Below, piece after piece: positions 9,601-17,708 of a stretch of DNA of 64,000 nucleotides (its first letter is position 1; every line of letters starts with the position of its first letter). Source of the stretch: Clostridiales bacterium (GTDB lineage Bacteria > Bacillota > Clostridia > Lachnospirales > Cellulosilyticaceae). A program made the translations under genes and the position numbers. Below the pieces are notes generated by a model that was not told where the DNA came from, searched no databases, and saw only the letters and a list, made by a program, of their open reading frames with translations. Where the stretch lies: assembly GCA_019418225.1 (NCBI GenBank), contig DYCF01000007.1, forward strand, positions 62,001-126,000. Reading direction: 5' to 3'.

Positions 9601-11104
9601 CGTTGAGAAATCAGTGGTTTATGCAAATGGTAGATTAACAACAGGTGGTATTATCGGAGAAGGAAATGGATTTAAGCTTGGCGGTGAAAGCATGCCAGTA
9701 GCACATATTTTAAGAGATAGTATTTCATTTGATAATCTTAAAAATGGGGTATTCAGTAATAGTAATCCAAGTTGTAAAGTAAGTAATGTTATTTCATTTA
9801 ATAATGGTAGTGAATCTGAAGGTGGTAAGAACCTTTACTTCAACACAAATGCAAGTACAACAACATGGGAATTAGATAACTTTATTTCATATAAAGGCTA
9901 TGAAAGTGATGCGACAGACCTTAAAAATCAGGATTCTCTTGAAAGTACAACAAACTACTTAAATGGTGTAAATAGCAAGGGTGATAAAGTAGAAGATAGC
10001 TGGTTTGAAAGCTTAGAATCTGTAGTGCCTACTATTGCAGCAGATGGTAGCATTGACATGGGAGATTTCTTAAAACTTACATCTAATGCACCAGCAGGTG
10101 TTGGAACAATATTTGGACCAAATCCAAACCCAACAGTAATTCAAATTGGCGGTGAAATTAGTACAGGAAGCACAGGAAGCACAGGTGGTTCTAGTAGTTC
10201 AAGTAGCAAACCTACAACTGTGGTAACAACTGGGGATGCACAAAAACAAAACATTGAAGCAGCTATTAAGAATAATAAAGTACCTACAATAGCAGTAGAT
10301 AAAAATAATCAAGTAGCTTTAAACAAAGAATCTGTAGAAAGTTTACTTACAAATAAATCAGATGTAATATTCACAGCAAATGGCACAAGCCTTACTATGA
10401 ACAACATCTTATTAAATAGCATTGTGAATAAAGAAGCAGTAGCTATGAAAGTACAAGTAGCACCAACAAGTGAAGCAAATTACAAAAAGCTTCAAGATAC
10501 ACTTAAACTTATGGGTGACCAAAAAACAACTATGGAAATCACAGTAAACACAGATAAAGCAGTAACAAGCTTTACAGAACCAGCTAAAGTAAGCTTTGAT
10601 TTATCAAATGTAACTGAGTTAAATCCATCTAAACTTACACTTGTAAGATATGAAATCGCAGAAGATGGCACAGTCACTACTGTAAAACTTGGCGGTAGCT
10701 ATGATGAAAAAACAAAAACATTCACAGGTAGAGTAGATCAAACTGGCAATTATGCAGTGGTAGAAGCAAATGAACTTCTTAAAATCAATATGACAATTGG
10801 CGATAAGACTTCAGTTGTAAATGACAGTAATATCAATAATGATATTGCACCACAAATCATTAATGGTAGCACAATGGTACCAGTGAGATTCATTGCTGAA
10901 AACCTTGGTGCCGAAGTTAAATGGGATGGTAAGAAAAAACAAGTTAACATTAACTTAAATGGCGAAGTTGTTACTGTAAATAGTAATGATGGCATGTTGA
11001 TTAAAGATTCAAGAACATTAGTACCTATCAGATATGTATCAGAAAATCTTGGTGCAAATGTCCTTTGGGTTGGCAGCAGTAAAGAAATTGAAATCGTAAA
11101 ATAG
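6638..11104 (+). CDS. Exported multidomain pectate lyase, PL9 type
   Basis: Cleaves pectate by Ca-dependent beta-elimination outside the cell. The 1488 residues run: signal peptide (about 1-30); an N-terminal beta domain (about 66-212); a fibronectin III-like domain (about 318-405); a beta-rich domain (about 405-665); then the right-handed beta-helix (about 783-1140). The helix has the PL9 calcium and base pattern: D946 in NDADGF, D970-D971-D974 in NIDDGWD and K1013 in GNGFKLGG. The first four have exactly the spacing I recall for Erwinia Pel9A. A Ser/Gly/Thr linker (about 1170-1190) leads to a C-terminal pair of copper-amine-oxidase N-like repeats (VPVRFIAENLGA, VPIRYVSENLGA), a common wall-attachment module in Clostridia. 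Good GGAGG site before ATG. It stands alone, with no transporter or regulator beside it. Family assignment is strong; exact pectin preference is inference. Confidence 0.9.
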   Translation: MSKSMRRKMAGVLSTVVIAGSMPVVANVTDTNSNLETTYIKEVATERTTSGGTEAGDQHEKASVKVLDFSEVEAGDYSKDFTVGDFTVKIKEGEKVLTVDENEQTSEYYHTLAKRIKLGGKGTAEYRSIHFETSGPATIQLYAFSTSNGTARDLEVFDADGKSQGTVTVLGEGDLTGDKKMPVKTITVDKAGKYYIMPKANINLYYMSVTEGTPEEITFEDGTTPEIVEAKQNAEDGNRIDVTVKGQIADAKTDKLWIKMYDADDKLVASQKVSELENDLAKVQFSPSQNGTYKFVCEAIREGATRGYSSNESMLDVVLPLGDVKFENVKTGKDNTLNVDWNDVRNATSYEISLVGEDGKEEVVKDLKESKYVFKNLTPGVRYTLTLIATDGNGVKKATCEKVLAQKEERFLAAEVGSGASGYITENTDGSITMAAVPVGSGSGGKLADSEDGFLYYYTEINPETENFTLTATFHVDDSASKDNQSGFGVMAIDTFEAGSSSARYFNSAGAMLRKYSRTVDGAVSSIMGAPGGYFVTGYTGKPTTSSSSRKNIDTAPFDWDYKDDYVIYNPDGTIKNSNPPRFEDGEEYTLTLRKSNTGFHASMIDPRTGEKTEEVICYEPDLLLQQDKDKYYVGVAVSRKITVTVKDINFTTIAPEDDEAKQERPVSYIKPSFNFNGSTTSGSANYEAGFKADFAGKIDVLDSNGNVVAKDITVDPRNAETVRAVADLKLTKGTNTYTAIYTPLAKEGQGELLGQYEELTSYEPMEIKFTVDHRNYGTEANAIYVSPTATAEGKGTKASPLDIYTAVNYAQPGQEIVLLGGTYKMSKGITVNRGNNGTAEKPIVLMSDPSERAVLDFTGCSDIGITLGGDYWHIYDMEVMNSGKQGVQVTGNHNTVEKLTVHGSGNTGIQISGSATEPKEMWPSYNLIQSCESYDNCDALANDADGFAAKLTVGDGNIFRYCIAHHNIDDGWDLYAKSTTGVIGEVIVEKSVVYANGRLTTGGIIGEGNGFKLGGESMPVAHILRDSISFDNLKNGVFSNSNPSCKVSNVISFNNGSESEGGKNLYFNTNASTTTWELDNFISYKGYESDATDLKNQDSLESTTNYLNGVNSKGDKVEDSWFESLESVVPTIAADGSIDMGDFLKLTSNAPAGVGTIFGPNPNPTVIQIGGEISTGSTGSTGGSSSSSSKPTTVVTTGDAQKQNIEAAIKNNKVPTIAVDKNNQVALNKESVESLLTNKSDVIFTANGTSLTMNNILLNSIVNKEAVAMKVQVAPTSEANYKKLQDTLKLMGDQKTTMEITVNTDKAVTSFTEPAKVSFDLSNVTELNPSKLTLVRYEIAEDGTVTTVKLGGSYDEKTKTFTGRVDQTGNYAVVEANELLKINMTIGDKTSVVNDSNINNDIAPQIINGSTMVPVRFIAENLGAEVKWDGKKKQVNINLNGEVVTVNSNDGMLIKDSRTLVPIRYVSENLGANVLWVGSSKEIEIVK

Positions 11105-11118
11105 ACGTAAGATAGATA

Positions 11119-11161
11119 TGAAAAGGTTAGGTTGCTTAGAGGAGTAACCTAACCTTTTTTC
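11119..11161 (+). terminator. Terminator after the pectate lyase gene
   Basis: AAAAGGTTAGGTT (11121-11133) pairs with AACCTAACCTTTT (11146-11158), ending in TTTTTT. Confidence 0.9.
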
Positions 11162-11262
11162 TATTAGGAAAGGATGAAGGATGTAGCAGGATGAAAGAAT
11201 ATGGTTTAAGATAAATAAGAGTATGAGACAATAGTTTATATAAAAGAGAGGTTTATGCATTA

Positions 11263-12264
11263 GTGAAAAATATGATAGGTTTTAGAACGCTTAAGACAGG
11301 GATAGGGGCAGCAGGCGCTATGATGTTGGCTGAGGTTATGGGACTACAGTTTAGTGCTTCTGCTGGGATTATTACAATTTTAAGTATTCAAAATACGAAA
11401 AAGGCATCTTGCGAGATTGCCATTAGAAGATTAGTGGCAACGGTAGTAGCTTTAGCAATTGGTGGTGGATTGTTTGAAATGATGGCATTTCATCCTGTAG
11501 TGTTTGGGATTTATATTATCTTATTTATCCCATTAGCTGTGAAGCTAAAAGTAACAGAAGGAATTGTACCGGCTTCTGTACTTGTGACGCATTTATTAGG
11601 AAATGGGGATGTGACAGCAAATCTTATTATGAATGAGATGTTATTGATGATTGTGGGGGCTGGTGTTGCATTACTTTTAAATTTATATATGCCTAGCATC
11701 GAAAGTGAACTTTTAGAAGATAAAAGGCATATTGAGGAATCAATGTATGAAATTTTGATGGATATGTCTCTTGCACTTAAGGGCGAAAGATTAAAAAAGA
11801 GTGAAAACCATAAAATGGAAGAACTTAAGAGTTATCTAGAAATAGGAAGAAAAAGAGCACATCAACACAGTAATAATTACTTTATCAATGAAATGGCTCA
11901 TTATGAGAAGTATTTTGAGATGCGAAGTGGGCAATTTCAAGTGATGGAATATATGATTAAGCATTTTGACAAATTTTCTATGAGTGTGGAGCAAGGGGTG
12001 AAAGTTGGAGAATTAACAAAGCAACTTGCAGAGTCTACTAAGGGGAAAGTGACAGTAGAAGAGCTTAGGCGTATATTGGAAACACTGCGTTTGGGCTTTA
12101 AGGAAAGTGAATTACCTAGGGACAGAGAAGAATTTGAAAATCGTGCCATGCTTTATCAATTTTTAAATGATATTGAGCTTTTTATTGCTATAAAAGCTAA
12201 CTTTAAACAGCGTTTAAGTCCTAAAGAAAGAGAACAATATCAAAAGTATTATGATATATACTAG
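11263..12264 (+). CDS. Aromatic-acid-exporter-like (ArAE/FUSC) membrane protein
   Basis: The 333-residue product has about six hydrophobic segments in residues 5-145 (IGAAGAMMLAEVMGL, LVATVVALAIGGGL, LLMIVGAGVALLLNLY). A soluble helical C-terminal half (about 150-333) follows, ending in a charged tail (KERE-YQKYYDIY). This is the layout of the Bacillus YqjA-type ArAE_1 family, often annotated as an aromatic acid exporter. Transport has not been shown for most members, so substrate is unknown. Starts at GTG with AGAGAGG 11 nt upstream; the ATG at 11272 is an alternative. It sits alone before spoIIE and is probably not part of its operon. Confidence 0.8.
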   Translation: MKNMIGFRTLKTGIGAAGAMMLAEVMGLQFSASAGIITILSIQNTKKASCEIAIRRLVATVVALAIGGGLFEMMAFHPVVFGIYIILFIPLAVKLKVTEGIVPASVLVTHLLGNGDVTANLIMNEMLLMIVGAGVALLLNLYMPSIESELLEDKRHIEESMYEILMDMSLALKGERLKKSENHKMEELKSYLEIGRKRAHQHSNNYFINEMAHYEKYFEMRSGQFQVMEYMIKHFDKFSMSVEQGVKVGELTKQLAESTKGKVTVEELRRILETLRLGFKESELPRDREEFENRAMLYQFLNDIELFIAIKANFKQRLSPKEREQYQKYYDIY

Positions 12265-12311
12265 GATTTTCTAGAATAAATGGGAAATAAACTTTTGTGT
12301 TTCACACAATC

Positions 12312-12377
12312 TGTCGGAAAATTTTTGGAAGAAGTTACCATATATTTACAAAATTAACGACAACTCCTCGGTATAAT
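12312..12377 (+). promoter_or_regulatory. Spo0A-type promoter of spoIIE (21-bp spacer)
   Basis: TTTACA (12345-12350) is followed by a 21-bp spacer and TATAAT (12372-12377). A 21-22 bp spacer is the known hallmark of Spo0A-activated sigma-A promoters such as spoIIE and spoIIG in Bacillus. A Spo0A-box-like TGTCGGA lies upstream (12312-12318; consensus TGTCGAA). A weaker inverted one (AACGACA, 12356-12362) lies in the spacer. Regulation by Spo0A is inferred from these features. Confidence 0.7.
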
Positions 12378-12405
12378 TAAAATACTGCAGGAGGGAGAGA
12401 TATAA

Positions 12406-14802
12406 GTGATAAATACAAAAGAAGAAAAAGAAAAAGTAACATTATTGGAAGTCCTTAGACAGATAAAATGGACAAGCATTATCCTATGCATTGGTGTGTT
12501 TCTCATGAGCCGTGTAGCAGTATTTGATAATTTTTATACCTTGGGTATTTGTTACATTGGTGCATTGTTTTTTGACAAAGATATTAGAAGATGGGGAGCA
12601 CTTATTGGCATACTAGGGCTCATTTCAATGGGACTTGGTCAAAGTGTAACAGTCAAATATATACTTATGATTCTACTTTTATGGAGTATTAGAGGGTATA
12701 TGGGACTTTGTAAAATGGAGTTTAATACGCAAAATCAAAGTATTATAACAGGCTTATGTATATTTGCTATTAATTTAATTGCAGTGATTATAGCAGAACC
12801 TACTATATATAAAGTGCTTATTGTAGCTTTAGAGGGGGCAGTAGGTGTAGGCCTTGTCATTATATTTAGTTATAGTACAGAGATTATTTATACGAAGAAA
12901 TGTACCCATCTGACAGATAAAGAAAGCATCAGTATGATTTTTTTAATAGCCTGCATGTTGGGAGGTACTTTGGATTTTTATGTACAGGTACCAGTGTTTA
13001 ATCGTATTTTCTTTAGAGATGTGGTGATTTTTATCATTATGATTGCGGCTACATATTTAGGAAATATGCATGCAGGAACCACACTGACATTGGTATTAAG
13101 CATTTTGCTTGTACTGATTGGTTATGTATCACCAGAAATGGTGGTTGTATATGCTTTGGCAGCTTTTATTGGCGGGTTATTTTCTGTACTAGGACGCATA
13201 GGTGTTATGATTGCTATGGGACTAGGACTTATTTTAGGATTTAACTTATTTAATCATCAAGTGATGGATTTAAGCATTATAGGGGCATATTTAAGCGGAG
13301 CAGTAATTAGCCTTGTGATTCCTAGAAATTATTTTGGCATGGCAGAATGGTTTAAGGTGAAGGAAAGTACAAAAGATGAACAATATTTCTTAAGGCTACA
13401 AAATATTATGATTGAACAGGTAAATGGATTTTCTAAGGCGTTTGCAGATTTGAGTCAGTCATTTGATAAGATTGTAGATAAGAAGTTAGTATTAAATGAG
13501 AAGGATATTAAAGATATTATTGAATCTACTGGTGAAAAGATGTGTATGGACTGTGCTATGAAAAACTTCTGCTGGAAAGATTATTTACAAGCAACTTACA
13601 AAAGCGGTTATGAGATGATTAATTTAATCGAAAAGAAGGGAACATTGCAGCTTACAGATATACCGGAACGTTTTTCTAAATCCTGTATTAATCCGGAGAA
13701 CTTTGCCTTTAGTTTAAGTTTTAGTCTAGAAATTTTTAAACGTAATATGATTTGGAAAAATCGTTTAGTTGAAATGAGAAATTTAATTGGTAGCCAATTT
13801 GAAGCTGTTTCTTCTAGTTTACAGACGCTAGCAAGCACTGTTAAAAATGATATTAATTTTAATAGAGAATATGAACGTATGATTAAAAATTACTTATATA
13901 ATAAGGGAATCAATGTACAAGATGCTATTGTACTTGAATTAAGAGGACATGTTGAGGCAATTCATCTATTTATAGATTATCGTATTGATAAAGATTTAAA
14001 GGAAAAGTTAGTGAAATATATAGCTACGGCAATAGATGAACATGTGGAAATGGAAAAGTTCGAATATGCCCAGCCTAAAGGTTATTGCTATTTCAAATTA
14101 AAACTTCAGAAGCAATTTGGTATTTCAGCTAGTGCAGTTATGAGGCCTAAGGAAAAGGTGTCAGGGGATGTCTTTAGTTATAGACAAATTGTAGATGGTC
14201 AGTATTTACTGGCACTAGCAGATGGCATGGGCAGTGGGGAGGAAGCACAAGCGGAAAGCACGGCAACGATGGAACTATTTGAAGATTTGATGGCATCAGG
14301 ATTTGAAAGACCACTTGCTGTGCAGATGATCAATTCCATGTTAGTGCTGAAATCTGATATCGAAAGCTTCTCAACGATGGATGTCACCATAGTTGATGAA
14401 TATACTGGCATTGCAGAATTTCTGAAGATGGGGGCTGCATCTAGCTTTATTTTAAGAGAAAATGAAGTGACCACTATTCGTTCAGATTCCTTACCATTAG
14501 GTATACTCGAGCATATTGACGTAGAAGTTTATCAAAAGCAACTTCAAGATGGTGATATTATCGTCATGGTAACAGATGGTATGCTAGAAAGCAAAAATGA
14601 GTATGGCAGTAAAGAAGATACTTTTAAACACTTCATTTTAGAGATGGAAAGCCATAACCCTGAATATATGGCAAAACACCTAATGCAAAAATGTGTAGAC
14701 CTTTTAGGTGGAGGCGACCAGGATGATATGACAGTATTAGTTGCAAGAGTGTGGAAACAGCAAGAAGCATTAAGACCATTAAATAATAAGCAAATTGGAT
14801 AA
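12406..14802 (+). CDS. spoIIE: Stage II sporulation protein E (PP2C phosphatase)
   Basis: SpoIIE dephosphorylates SpoIIAA in the forespore, releasing sigma-F, and also joins the polar septum. The 798-residue product has a membrane region of about ten helices (roughly 25-305), a cytosolic regulatory region with a Cys cluster (CMDCAMKNFC, about 380-390), and a C-terminal PP2C domain with ADGMGSG (Asp about 606), VTDGM (about 722) and GGDQDDMTVLV (about 770). Length and order match the family. GTG start with GGAGGGAG upstream. It lies ahead of tilS-hpt-ftsH as in Bacillus and shows that the organism has the sporulation pathway. Confidence 0.97.
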   Translation: MINTKEEKEKVTLLEVLRQIKWTSIILCIGVFLMSRVAVFDNFYTLGICYIGALFFDKDIRRWGALIGILGLISMGLGQSVTVKYILMILLLWSIRGYMGLCKMEFNTQNQSIITGLCIFAINLIAVIIAEPTIYKVLIVALEGAVGVGLVIIFSYSTEIIYTKKCTHLTDKESISMIFLIACMLGGTLDFYVQVPVFNRIFFRDVVIFIIMIAATYLGNMHAGTTLTLVLSILLVLIGYVSPEMVVVYALAAFIGGLFSVLGRIGVMIAMGLGLILGFNLFNHQVMDLSIIGAYLSGAVISLVIPRNYFGMAEWFKVKESTKDEQYFLRLQNIMIEQVNGFSKAFADLSQSFDKIVDKKLVLNEKDIKDIIESTGEKMCMDCAMKNFCWKDYLQATYKSGYEMINLIEKKGTLQLTDIPERFSKSCINPENFAFSLSFSLEIFKRNMIWKNRLVEMRNLIGSQFEAVSSSLQTLASTVKNDINFNREYERMIKNYLYNKGINVQDAIVLELRGHVEAIHLFIDYRIDKDLKEKLVKYIATAIDEHVEMEKFEYAQPKGYCYFKLKLQKQFGISASAVMRPKEKVSGDVFSYRQIVDGQYLLALADGMGSGEEAQAESTATMELFEDLMASGFERPLAVQMINSMLVLKSDIESFSTMDVTIVDEYTGIAEFLKMGAASSFILRENEVTTIRSDSLPLGILEHIDVEVYQKQLQDGDIIVMVTDGMLESKNEYGSKEDTFKHFILEMESHNPEYMAKHLMQKCVDLLGGGDQDDMTVLVARVWKQQEALRPLNNKQIG

Positions 14803-14814
14803 AATTTTTACCAA

Positions 14815-14858
14815 AGGGGCTGAGAACATAGAAGTGTTCTCAGCCCGTATTTATTTTG
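14815..14858 (+). terminator. Terminator of spoIIE
   Basis: GGGCTGAGAACA-TAGAAG-TGTTCTCAGCCC, a perfect 12-bp stem, followed by a T-rich stretch. Confidence 0.9.
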
Positions 14859-14864
14859 GGGCTG

Positions 14865-14929
14865 TAATATTAAACACTGGTGAATAGTTTCACTCAAAAG
14901 TGGCAAGTTTTAAAAGAGTAGGTTATTTA
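14865..14929. repeat. Duplicated intergenic block, copy 1
   Basis: A 65-bp stretch (TAATATTAAAC, then GGCAAGTTTTAAAAGAGTA near the end) reappears in diverged form at 15464-15529. Both copies follow a hairpin with the shared start GGCT(G/C)AGAACA, so the duplicated block probably includes the terminator. Confidence 0.7.
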
Positions 14930-14959
14930 GGTATATCTTTTAGTGATAAGAGGTGAGAT

Positions 14960-15232
14960 ATGAAAAAAGAGATTATTATAGATGGGAAGAAAAGTGATTG
15001 GTATAAGAAGGCTATATTTGTTTTGAAGGATGATGTCAAGAACCCACCCATGGCATATAAGCTTTCTTCTTATGCTGATGAGCTAATAGAAAGTTATCTT
15101 AAAAAAGTTCCTCAAAGCAGAAGGTCGAAATCACAAATAACTTTACAACGAAATATTAATTTGTTTTTTTATGGATGCATATTAAGTGCCATTATTGCGG
15201 TAATATTATTGGGTGTTAGGATATTTTCATAA
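14960..15232 (+). CDS. Small protein with one C-terminal membrane anchor, unknown function
   Basis: Ninety residues: a charged soluble part (KKEIIIDGKKSDWYKKAIFV...LKKVPQSRRSKSQ) and a single hydrophobic segment at about 69-88 (FFYGCILSAIIAVILLGVRIF), a tail-anchored layout. AGAGGTGA lies 4 nt before the ATG. The part before the membrane helix has several Lys/Arg and resembles an anti-sigma or stress-type small protein only in general shape. I do not recognise the family. Its upstream region is duplicated at 15464-15529 without a matching gene there, hinting at a lost paralogue. Confidence 0.65.
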   Translation: MKKEIIIDGKKSDWYKKAIFVLKDDVKNPPMAYKLSSYADELIESYLKKVPQSRRSKSQITLQRNINLFFYGCILSAIIAVILLGVRIFS

Positions 15233-15252
15233 GATAGGAAAAGCAATTGAGA

Positions 15253-15292
15253 AGGTTATTGCATGACTGTGGGGAGAGCAATAGCCATTTTT
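15253..15292 (+). terminator. Terminator of the 90-residue gene
   Basis: GGTTATTGC pairs with GCAATAGCC (one wobble), followed by ATTTTTG. Confidence 0.65.
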
Positions 15293-15384
15293 GCGTGATG
15301 TTATAATGCACATATAAAACAACATGGCATAACTTAGCATGATAAGGAACATTAATGTAAAAATGAAGAAATATAGGTGAAAGT

Positions 15385-15425
15385 AAGGCTCAGAACAAAA
15401 GTGCGTTTTGAGTCTTATTGCATTT
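15385..15425 (+). terminator. Degenerate terminator-like hairpin
   Basis: AAGGCTCAGAAC pairs imperfectly with GTTTTGAGTCTT, then ATTGCATTTT. It resembles the spoIIE terminator in sequence and is probably its diverged duplicate. Confidence 0.45.
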
Positions 15426-15463
15426 TAGAAGATTGTTTTTGATTAAAATACTAAGTATGTTAT

Positions 15464-15529
15464 TAATATTAAACGATAGTGAATATTTTTTATTCAAAAT
15501 GGCAAGTTTTAAAAGAGTAAATTATTTTA
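15464..15529. repeat. Duplicated intergenic block, copy 2
   Basis: Diverged copy of 14865-14929 (TAATATTAAAC, then GGCAAGTTTTAAAAGAGTA). No gene follows it before tilS. The 15293-15764 gap otherwise contains AT-rich sequence; a 74-codon frame across it has no ribosome-binding site and was not accepted. Confidence 0.7.
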
Positions 15530-15764
15530 TTGATTATATTGTTATTATATTCTTAAGGAAACAAGTATTGAAATTACGATTAAATTTGATTTATAGTATA
15601 AGAGATAGCCGAAGTTTAGTAAAGAAGGACAAAGAGTCATAAAGAATAAAGCAAGTGAGTAAACATTTACTAATACAAATTTATAAGATAAGTCTATCAA
15701 AATATAAAATATGGCTATACTAAAGACGAGCCATGAAAATGGTGGTCTATAAAGGAGACAAAGG

Positions 15765-17144
15765 ATGTCTAGAAAGATAGAACATAAACTCCAGAGATAT
15801 ATTGAGAAACATGAACTCTTGAAAAAAGGGGATGAAGTTGTCATTGGTGTATCTGGTGGAGCAGATTCGATGATGCTTTTTCATTATCTATATTCTCATC
15901 AGGAGCAGTATGGCATTCAGATTAAGGTTGCACATGTACATCATGGGATTAGGCAAGAAGCTGAAGCAGATGCTTTATATGTAGAAGAAGTATGTAAAAG
16001 GTGGAAAGTCCCATTTTATAGACATAATTGTAATATCAAAGAATTAGCTAAAACGAGACAGATGTCTGAAGAAGAAGTGGGACGAGAGGAAAGATATAAT
16101 TTCTTTATATCTTTATTAAATCATAATGGTAAAATAGCAACAGCACATAACATGAATGACCAAGCTGAGACGTTAATGATGCGCTTTATAAGAGGAACAG
16201 ACATTAAAGGATTAGGTGGCATTTCTCCTAAGAGAGGGGAGATTATAAGACCACTATTATGTCTTACAAGAGATGAAATTGAAAGCTATTGTAAAGCATA
16301 TGACCTAAACTATAAAGATGACCATACCAACTTTTTACCAATTTATACACGCAATAAAATTAGACTGCAATGTATGCCGTATATTCAGAAGGAACTGAGC
16401 CCAGGTGTTATCAGGACATTAGGTGAGCATAGTGAACTTTATAGAGAAGAAGAAGACTTCTTAAGAGAGCATACCGAAGGTTTATTTAAAGCTTGTAGCA
16501 ACATGGAGAATGATACAATACAGCTTCAGATTCAACTTTTAAAGACGTATCATAGTTATATGCAAAAACGTATAATTATGCTTGCTATTTATACATTCAC
16601 GCATCATGGGAAGAATATTACTTCTAAACATATTGAATCTGTAGTAGGTCTTCTATATGGACAAAGTGGTAAAGAAGTGCACTTGCCGTATGAAACGATT
16701 GTAACAAGAGAGTATGATACTTTGATATTCAAAAAGGAACATATACAAAAAAAAGCATATAGCTATTTGCTTCATATGGGTAGACAGTATATAAAGGAAG
16801 CGAATTTTGAAATTGACCTAAGAATTGTAGGAAGTGAAAGAATTCAGCAAAAAGCCGAAAATATATATACTAAATATATTGATTATGGTAAAATGAAAAA
16901 TGACTTTTGTATAAGAACAAGACAGCCTCATGACTACATTCAGCTAGGCATGGGCAGTAAAAAGTTAAAGAAGTTGTTTATAGACGAGAAGATTCCGAAA
17001 GCAGAAAGAGACTATGTGCCACTTATTGCAGTAGGAGACGAAATCGTATGGGTAGTGGGTAGTAATAAACTAAATACTAGTTACTATGTGACTGACCAGA
17101 CAACACAAATTTTACAGATACAAATAACTTACAGAAATTCATAG
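15765..17144 (+). CDS. tilS: tRNA(Ile)-lysidine synthase
   Basis: TilS attaches lysine to C34 of the CAT-anticodon isoleucine tRNA, changing decoding from AUG to AUA; essential in most bacteria. The 459-residue product has the N-type ATP pyrophosphatase loop VSGGADS (about 29-35), the HNMNDQAET segment, the KPLL-like IIRPLLCLTR region and a C-terminal substrate-binding domain (about 370-459, with KKLKKLFIDEKIPKAERD). Length is typical. AAAGGAG precedes the ATG. Nine nt after its stop comes hpt, then ftsH, the conserved Firmicute order. Confidence 0.97.
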   Translation: MSRKIEHKLQRYIEKHELLKKGDEVVIGVSGGADSMMLFHYLYSHQEQYGIQIKVAHVHHGIRQEAEADALYVEEVCKRWKVPFYRHNCNIKELAKTRQMSEEEVGREERYNFFISLLNHNGKIATAHNMNDQAETLMMRFIRGTDIKGLGGISPKRGEIIRPLLCLTRDEIESYCKAYDLNYKDDHTNFLPIYTRNKIRLQCMPYIQKELSPGVIRTLGEHSELYREEEDFLREHTEGLFKACSNMENDTIQLQIQLLKTYHSYMQKRIIMLAIYTFTHHGKNITSKHIESVVGLLYGQSGKEVHLPYETIVTREYDTLIFKKEHIQKKAYSYLLHMGRQYIKEANFEIDLRIVGSERIQQKAENIYTKYIDYGKMKNDFCIRTRQPHDYIQLGMGSKKLKKLFIDEKIPKAERDYVPLIAVGDEIVWVVGSNKLNTSYYVTDQTTQILQIQITYRNS

Positions 17145-17152
17145 GAGGCATT

Positions 17153-17671
17153 ATGTTAAATTTAGATACGCTCATTTCAGAAGAACAATTACAAGGACGC
17201 ATCAAAGAGTTAGGAGCGCAGATTTCAAAAGATTACGCTGGTAAAGAAATCATTGTTTTATGTATTTTAAAAGGTGGCGTTATGTTTATGACTGACCTTG
17301 TAAAACATATTGATGTACCATTAAAAATGGAGTTCATGGTAGTATCTAGCTACGGTGATGAATACAAAAGTAGTGGTGTTGTAAAAGTATTAAAAGACTT
17401 AGATGAACCAATTGTTGGCAAACATGTATTAATTGTAGAAGACATCATTGATTCAGGTAGAACATTAAGCTGTATTCAGAAAATGCTTCAAGAGCGAGGC
17501 GCTGAAAGTATTAAGTTATGTACACTACTTGATAAAAAAGAAGAACGCGTAACAGATGTTCATGTGGATTATGTAGGTTTCCCTATTGGCAATGAATTCG
17601 TAATCGGTTATGGGCTTGATTACAAACAATATTACAGAAATCTTCCTTATATTGCTGTAAATAGAGGTTAA
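17153..17671 (+). CDS. hpt: Hypoxanthine phosphoribosyltransferase
   Basis: Purine salvage: converts hypoxanthine or guanine plus PRPP to IMP or GMP in the cytosol. The 172 residues contain the PRPP loop VEDIIDSGRTL (about 96-106), the SSYGDEYKSSG flexible loop (about 64-74) and the FVIGYGLDY base-binding segment near the C-terminus. AGGAGG 4 nt before ATG. Co-transcribed between tilS and ftsH; in Bacillus HprT also contributes to ftsH expression, which may apply here but is not shown by the sequence. Confidence 0.97.
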   Translation: MLNLDTLISEEQLQGRIKELGAQISKDYAGKEIIVLCILKGGVMFMTDLVKHIDVPLKMEFMVVSSYGDEYKSSGVVKVLKDLDEPIVGKHVLIVEDIIDSGRTLSCIQKMLQERGAESIKLCTLLDKKEERVTDVHVDYVGFPIGNEFVIGYGLDYKQYYRNLPYIAVNRG

Positions 17672-17708
17672 AAAATAAAAGAGGGGAAGAGGAAGGAGGA
17701 ATTTACGA

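Noticed and set aside
15418..15642. 74-codon open frame before tilS
   Set aside because: No ribosome-binding site, AT-driven composition, and it overlaps the duplicated non-coding block.
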